In this document: in pieces, positions 5,631-8,457 of the stretch
Layout of the letters: every line of letters begins with the position of its first letter
Position numbering within the stretch: the first letter of the stretch is position 1
Origin: Thiohalocapsa sp.
Lineage (GTDB): Bacteria > Pseudomonadota > Gammaproteobacteria > Chromatiales > Chromatiaceae
Assembly: GCF_019695415.1 (NCBI RefSeq)
Contig: NZ_JAIFKJ010000259.1
Location: forward strand, 1-8,457
Length of the DNA: 8,457 nt
Direction of reading: 5' to 3'
Notes under the pieces: generated by a model
The model's input: the letters and a program-made list of their open reading frames with translations, nothing else
Told to the model about the DNA's origin: nothing
Databases searched by the model: none
Made by a program: the position numbers and the translations under genes

Positions 5631-6069
5631 AGGGCAGTTCTGCGAGGCGCTGCAGCACGAAAGCGAAGTCCGGCCGATGGGTATTGCCGAGCACCAGCAC
5701 CTGCCCGGGCCCGCAGCCGATGCGCCCGGGTGAGCCAGGCTGGAAGCGCGCGCTGCCATCGATGAACTGCACCTCGGCCGCGAAGCCCTCGCCCGCAGGG
5801 ATGCAGAACTCGTAATCCAGCGCCCGCTTGCCGTCGGGCGGACCCACTAGGCCCTGGGCATCCAGGTCACAGAGGTCGAAGCCGATGACCCCAACGCCGG
5901 GCTCGGCGGGCTCCACGGCGGCGGCCGGGGCCGCGAGCAGCGCGGCCAGCAGCGCGAGCGGCCACCGCAGGCCGGGCCGCGCAAGCCGCGCCGACACCAC
6001 AAAGCGCGGCCGGCGCCGGGACGGGGCGGCGGTGACAGCAAGATGCGCGAAGTCTGCGGGCATAAGCAT
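5596..6069 (-). CDS. Small exported protein with three cysteines, unrecognised
   Basis: This is 157 residues from ATG 6069, but the true start may be a GTG at 6000 or 5997 (residues 24/25), which would put the signal peptide right at the N-terminus. After an Arg-rich n-region (about 28-35) a hydrophobic core WPLALLAALLAAPAAA (36-51) ends in an AAA/AVEP signal-peptidase-I-like site. The mature part of about 105 residues is acidic and has three Cys, in DLCDL, EFCIP and RIGCGPG, and ends LAELPYVERIERAWFE. No lipobox is seen, so it is predicted to be periplasmic and soluble. I do not recognise the family. It sits 85 bases after tamB and overlaps the acyltransferase start by 35 bases, so it is very likely expressed with both. 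The strong signal peptide, gene-tight overlap and a coherent acidic mature domain support a real gene. Confidence 0.75.
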   Translation of the reverse strand: MLMPADFAHLAVTAAPSRRRPRFVVSARLARPGLRWPLALLAALLAAPAAAVEPAEPGVGVIGFDLCDLDAQGLVGPPDGKRALDYEFCIPAGEGFAAEVQFIDGSARFQPGSPGRIGCGPGQVLVLGNTHRPDFAFVLQRLAELPYVERIERAWFE

Positions 6070-6154
6070 CAGCTAGGGTAGGCAGAGCGAGAATGGTCGG
6101 CGTCCGTGGCGTTCAGATCAAGCCGGCCTGCACGCGCTGTGTTCACGCCTGCTC
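6070..6154. other. Short spacer between tamB and the exported-protein gene
   Basis: The 85 bases between the tamB stop and the next start contain no convincing promoter, hairpin or T tract, and no clear Shine-Dalgarno sequence before the ATG at 6069. Readthrough from tamB is therefore the simplest reading. Confidence 0.5.
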
Positions 6155-8457
6155 TCAGTTCTCGAACTTGAAAAAGATGTCCGCGCCCTGGCTGTCGCCG
6201 GTCTCGGTCTGCAGCTCGATGTTCTTGGACAGGTCGTAACGCATCTTGACGGTTTCGTCGGCGTCGCCGGTAGCACCCTCGTACTCCATATAGAGCTTGG
6301 GCGCGACATAGGTACCGACGGCGATGGCGCGCGAGTCCGCCTCCGCATCGCGCTTGGGCGGAATGCCGGTCACCAGGTACCGTGTGATCTCCGCCTGGGT
6401 CATGTTTGGATCGGACTCCGAGAAGAACGCGAGCTTGGGATTGCGCAGCGTGCCCAGCACCCGCACGCCCGCGGTGACATCGCCGCCCTCGCGCTGCGCG
6501 TTCAGAATCAGGCCGGGATTGCCGATGGGCGTCTTGGCGAATACCACGAAGCCCTGCTGGATCGTGAGCGGCTTGCCGATGGCGGTCATCACGCCGAGTG
6601 CCGGCAATGTTACCCGGAAGGTGCCGTCGACGATCTCGAGCTGCCCGTCTCCGAGGATCTCCCCCTGCGGCGCCTTCAGCACCCGCAGCGCACCGCGCAA
6701 TCTGCCGCGCAGACCGAAGGCGTCGATGCTGACCTCGTCACCGAGCCGCGCCTGCACGTCTAGGCTGAGCGGCAGCGCCTCCTTCCGATCCGCCGGGGAC
6801 TCCATGACCACGTCCGCAGACGGCTGCACCGTGCCCTCCGGCACAGTGCGCGGCTTGATCCGGGCCTCCGGCAGCTCGATCGTGCCGCGTACCGCGGCCC
6901 CCGCAACACCGACGCCGACGGTCATATCCATCGACAGGAGCGCGAAGTACTCGCTGCTGTCCAAGATCTTCAGGTTGTCGCCCTGAATGCGGATCTCCCC
7001 CGCCGGGGCGCCGCCGCCGAGGCCGATGTTGCCGTCGAGGGCGATCCGGCCGGCGCCGATGTCCGCGCCGCCGGTCAGCGCGATCGTATCCGCGCTGCGG
7101 CTCGTGAGGGTCACATCCGCGGAGGACATGGCGAAGCCGTACAGCGGAACTTGCAGCCCAAGCCCCCGCGCCCGCAGCTCACCGCGCAGGTCCGGCCCAC
7201 CGAGGGTGCCCGCGAGCTGAAGGTCGCCGTCGATATTGCCGGTGATGTCAGTCACGTCGGGCAGCAGATTCGAGATGCGCGAGAGACCGTCCAGCGAGAC
7301 GCTGACATCACCCCGCAGCGCCTGCCCGGCGCCGCTGTCGAGCCGGAAGCCTGGCAGTGACACCGCGGCACGCACGCCGCCAAGGTCGGTAACGGACAGG
7401 TTCAGCCGGGCGTCCAGACCGCCCCTGCCGGCCTCGACGTCGAGCCCTGTACCGGAGAACACCAGCACATCGCGTCCCTGATCCTCGCCCAAGGCCATGT
7501 TGATCTTGCCCGTGGGCACCTCCATGCGGGCACTGCCGGAGAGCACATTGCCCTCAACCCGGAAGCGGCCTTGGGCGCGCACGCCGCCTTCCATCACCAA
7601 CAGCTCGGGCAGCAGCGGATTCAGGATGTCGAAGTCGATATGGTCAACATCCAGCGACACCTCGAAGCGGCCGGGCTGCGGCTGCTCGAAGCCGACACAG
7701 CCCCCGGAGCCCTCGCCGTTGCCGAGACAGAGGGGCCCCGCCGATGCGGCGCCATCTCCAAAGGCGAGGCCTGCCGGGCGCTGCAGGCGCCAGGCGCCAA
7801 AATCCCCGCTCACGAGGCGTAGGCTGTCGAGGCGGCCGGCGTAGGCGCCCTCGGCACCCAGCCCGCCGCTTGCGGCAAGCTCCAGCGAGAGCAGATCCCC
7901 GCTGGCGGCGGCACGGAGCTGGTGGCGATCCATGCGCCCGCTGCCTTGGACCGAGAGGGTCTCGAAGCGCTGGCCGCCTGCAACCAGGTTGTTGCCGCTC
8001 AGGTCGATATCGAAGTCATCGCCCGGGCCGAGGCCAACGTCGGCGCTGGCAGTGACCTCCCCGATACCTTGGCCGTTCAGCTCGGCATCGCGACCCTGCA
8101 GATTCAGCCGGACGCGCGGCGCTGCTGCGGTCCCCGTGACCTCCCCCGCCAGATCCAGACTGCCGCTGGCGCCCGGCAGCAGCGCCGCCAGGTCCGGCGA
8201 GGCGAGGTCGAAGCGCAGGTCCAGCTGCTCACCGGTGAGACCGCCGGCGGCGCTGAGCCGGGCGCTGCCGGACCCCGCGGTGAGATTGCGCAGCTCGACA
8301 ACCTCCCCCGCCATGCCGAGCTCGGCGGCAAGGCGCACGGGGTAGCCCCGCAACTCACCGGAGATCTCACTGATGCGGACAGTGAGATCCGGACCCTGTT
8401 CGGTGAGCTGCCCGCTGCTCTCGATGGTGCCGCCGAGCTCGGCATGGCGGGGGAGGT
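6155..8457 (-). CDS. tamB: Translocation and assembly module protein TamB, C-terminal part
   Basis: TamB is a large AsmA-like protein anchored in the inner membrane that spans the periplasm as a hydrophobic-lined beta groove. It partners the outer-membrane Omp85 protein TamA and is implicated in outer-membrane protein assembly and in phospholipid transport. The frame stays open to the window edge (residues ...TVRISEISGELRGYPV precede the first candidate internal start), so the 5' end is missing; about 766 residues are visible of a protein usually 1,200 or more. Repeated beta-strand units such as GEVTGTAAAPRVRLNLQG and GTLGGPDLRGELRARGL fill the N-terminal part. The conserved TamB (DUF490) C-terminal domain follows: GDEVSIDAFGLRGRLRG, GDGQLEIVDGTFR, IGNPGLILNAQR, SDPNMTQAEITRYLVTGIP, APKLYMEYE and a final ADIFFKFEN. 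tamA is expected just beyond the right edge. It appears to lead the downstream envelope cluster. Confidence 0.95.
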   Translation of the reverse strand, partial: LPRHAELGGTIESSGQLTEQGPDLTVRISEISGELRGYPVRLAAELGMAGEVVELRNLTAGSGSARLSAAGGLTGEQLDLRFDLASPDLAALLPGASGSLDLAGEVTGTAAAPRVRLNLQGRDAELNGQGIGEVTASADVGLGPGDDFDIDLSGNNLVAGGQRFETLSVQGSGRMDRHQLRAAASGDLLSLELAASGGLGAEGAYAGRLDSLRLVSGDFGAWRLQRPAGLAFGDGAASAGPLCLGNGEGSGGCVGFEQPQPGRFEVSLDVDHIDFDILNPLLPELLVMEGGVRAQGRFRVEGNVLSGSARMEVPTGKINMALGEDQGRDVLVFSGTGLDVEAGRGGLDARLNLSVTDLGGVRAAVSLPGFRLDSGAGQALRGDVSVSLDGLSRISNLLPDVTDITGNIDGDLQLAGTLGGPDLRGELRARGLGLQVPLYGFAMSSADVTLTSRSADTIALTGGADIGAGRIALDGNIGLGGGAPAGEIRIQGDNLKILDSSEYFALLSMDMTVGVGVAGAAVRGTIELPEARIKPRTVPEGTVQPSADVVMESPADRKEALPLSLDVQARLGDEVSIDAFGLRGRLRGALRVLKAPQGEILGDGQLEIVDGTFRVTLPALGVMTAIGKPLTIQQGFVVFAKTPIGNPGLILNAQREGGDVTAGVRVLGTLRNPKLAFFSESDPNMTQAEITRYLVTGIPPKRDAEADSRAIAVGTYVAPKLYMEYEGATGDADETVKMRYDLSKNIELQTETGDSQGADIFFKFEN

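Noticed and set aside
5631..5759. N-terminal extension of the acyltransferase to 5759
   Set aside because: The extra 43 residues are Cys/Ser-rich, lie wholly inside the upstream gene, and are unlike LpxL N-termini; ATG 5630 precedes the expected membrane anchor.
3655..5765. Two long plus-strand open frames (334 and 398 codons)
   Set aside because: Antisense to the LPG-synthase-type and acyltransferase genes, rich in Arg/Gln/His/Pro, with no family motif; they mirror third-position GC bias of the real genes.
1..8457. CRISPR arrays, tRNA and rRNA genes
   Set aside because: No regularly spaced repeats, no cloverleaf-like segments and no rRNA-like sequence were seen on either strand.

Overview
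The window looks like chromosomal DNA of a GC-rich gammaproteobacterium. Evidence for this is the strong G/C bias at third codon positions and a set of Gram-negative envelope genes (TamB, an LpxL-type lipid A acyltransferase), together with TypA/BipA. A halophilic or sulfur-oxidising lineage such as Ectothiorhodospiraceae/Chromatiales is my guess from overall flavour only. All intact genes lie on the minus strand, so transcription runs from the right end of the window to the left.

Region 1 (1-490) is a scar. It starts with a strong near-perfect hairpin (13-44) that may be the end of a mobile element. A short N-terminal piece of a type I restriction-modification methyltransferase (hsdM) follows on the plus strand. 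It runs head-on into a short N-terminal piece of an AAA/RecF-like ATPase on the minus strand. Both genes are cut off at almost the same place (about 260-305), which suggests deletion within a former defence or accessory island.

Region 2 (540-3082) holds typA/bipA, a complete 607-residue ribosome-associated GTPase. Downstream of it is a six-helix membrane protein that I do not recognise. The 134-base gap between them carries a 14-bp tandem repeat and terminator-like inverted repeats.

Region 3 (3083-3651) is a 569-base gene-free stretch upstream of typA. It contains a plausible -10 element, three DnaA-box-like nonamers (two of them 12 bp apart), comparatively AT-rich patches with two GATC sites, and a strong GC-rich hairpin where transcription of the upstream cluster should end.

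Region 4 (3652-8457) is a cell-envelope cluster in the order tamB (C-terminal 766 residues, running off the right edge), a small exported three-cysteine protein, an LpxL-type acyltransferase, and a polytopic membrane protein of the LPG-synthase transmembrane family. The last three genes overlap by 35 and 4 bases, so they are probably translated from one message. The cluster joins a protein proposed to move phospholipid to the outer membrane (TamB) with a lipid A acylation enzyme and an integral membrane protein from a family linked to lipid modification. No tRNA, rRNA, CRISPR array or complete mobile element was found. I see no convincing new multi-gene system. The most interesting unexplained items are the DnaA-box cluster, the small exported protein in the tamB cluster, and the defence-gene scar.
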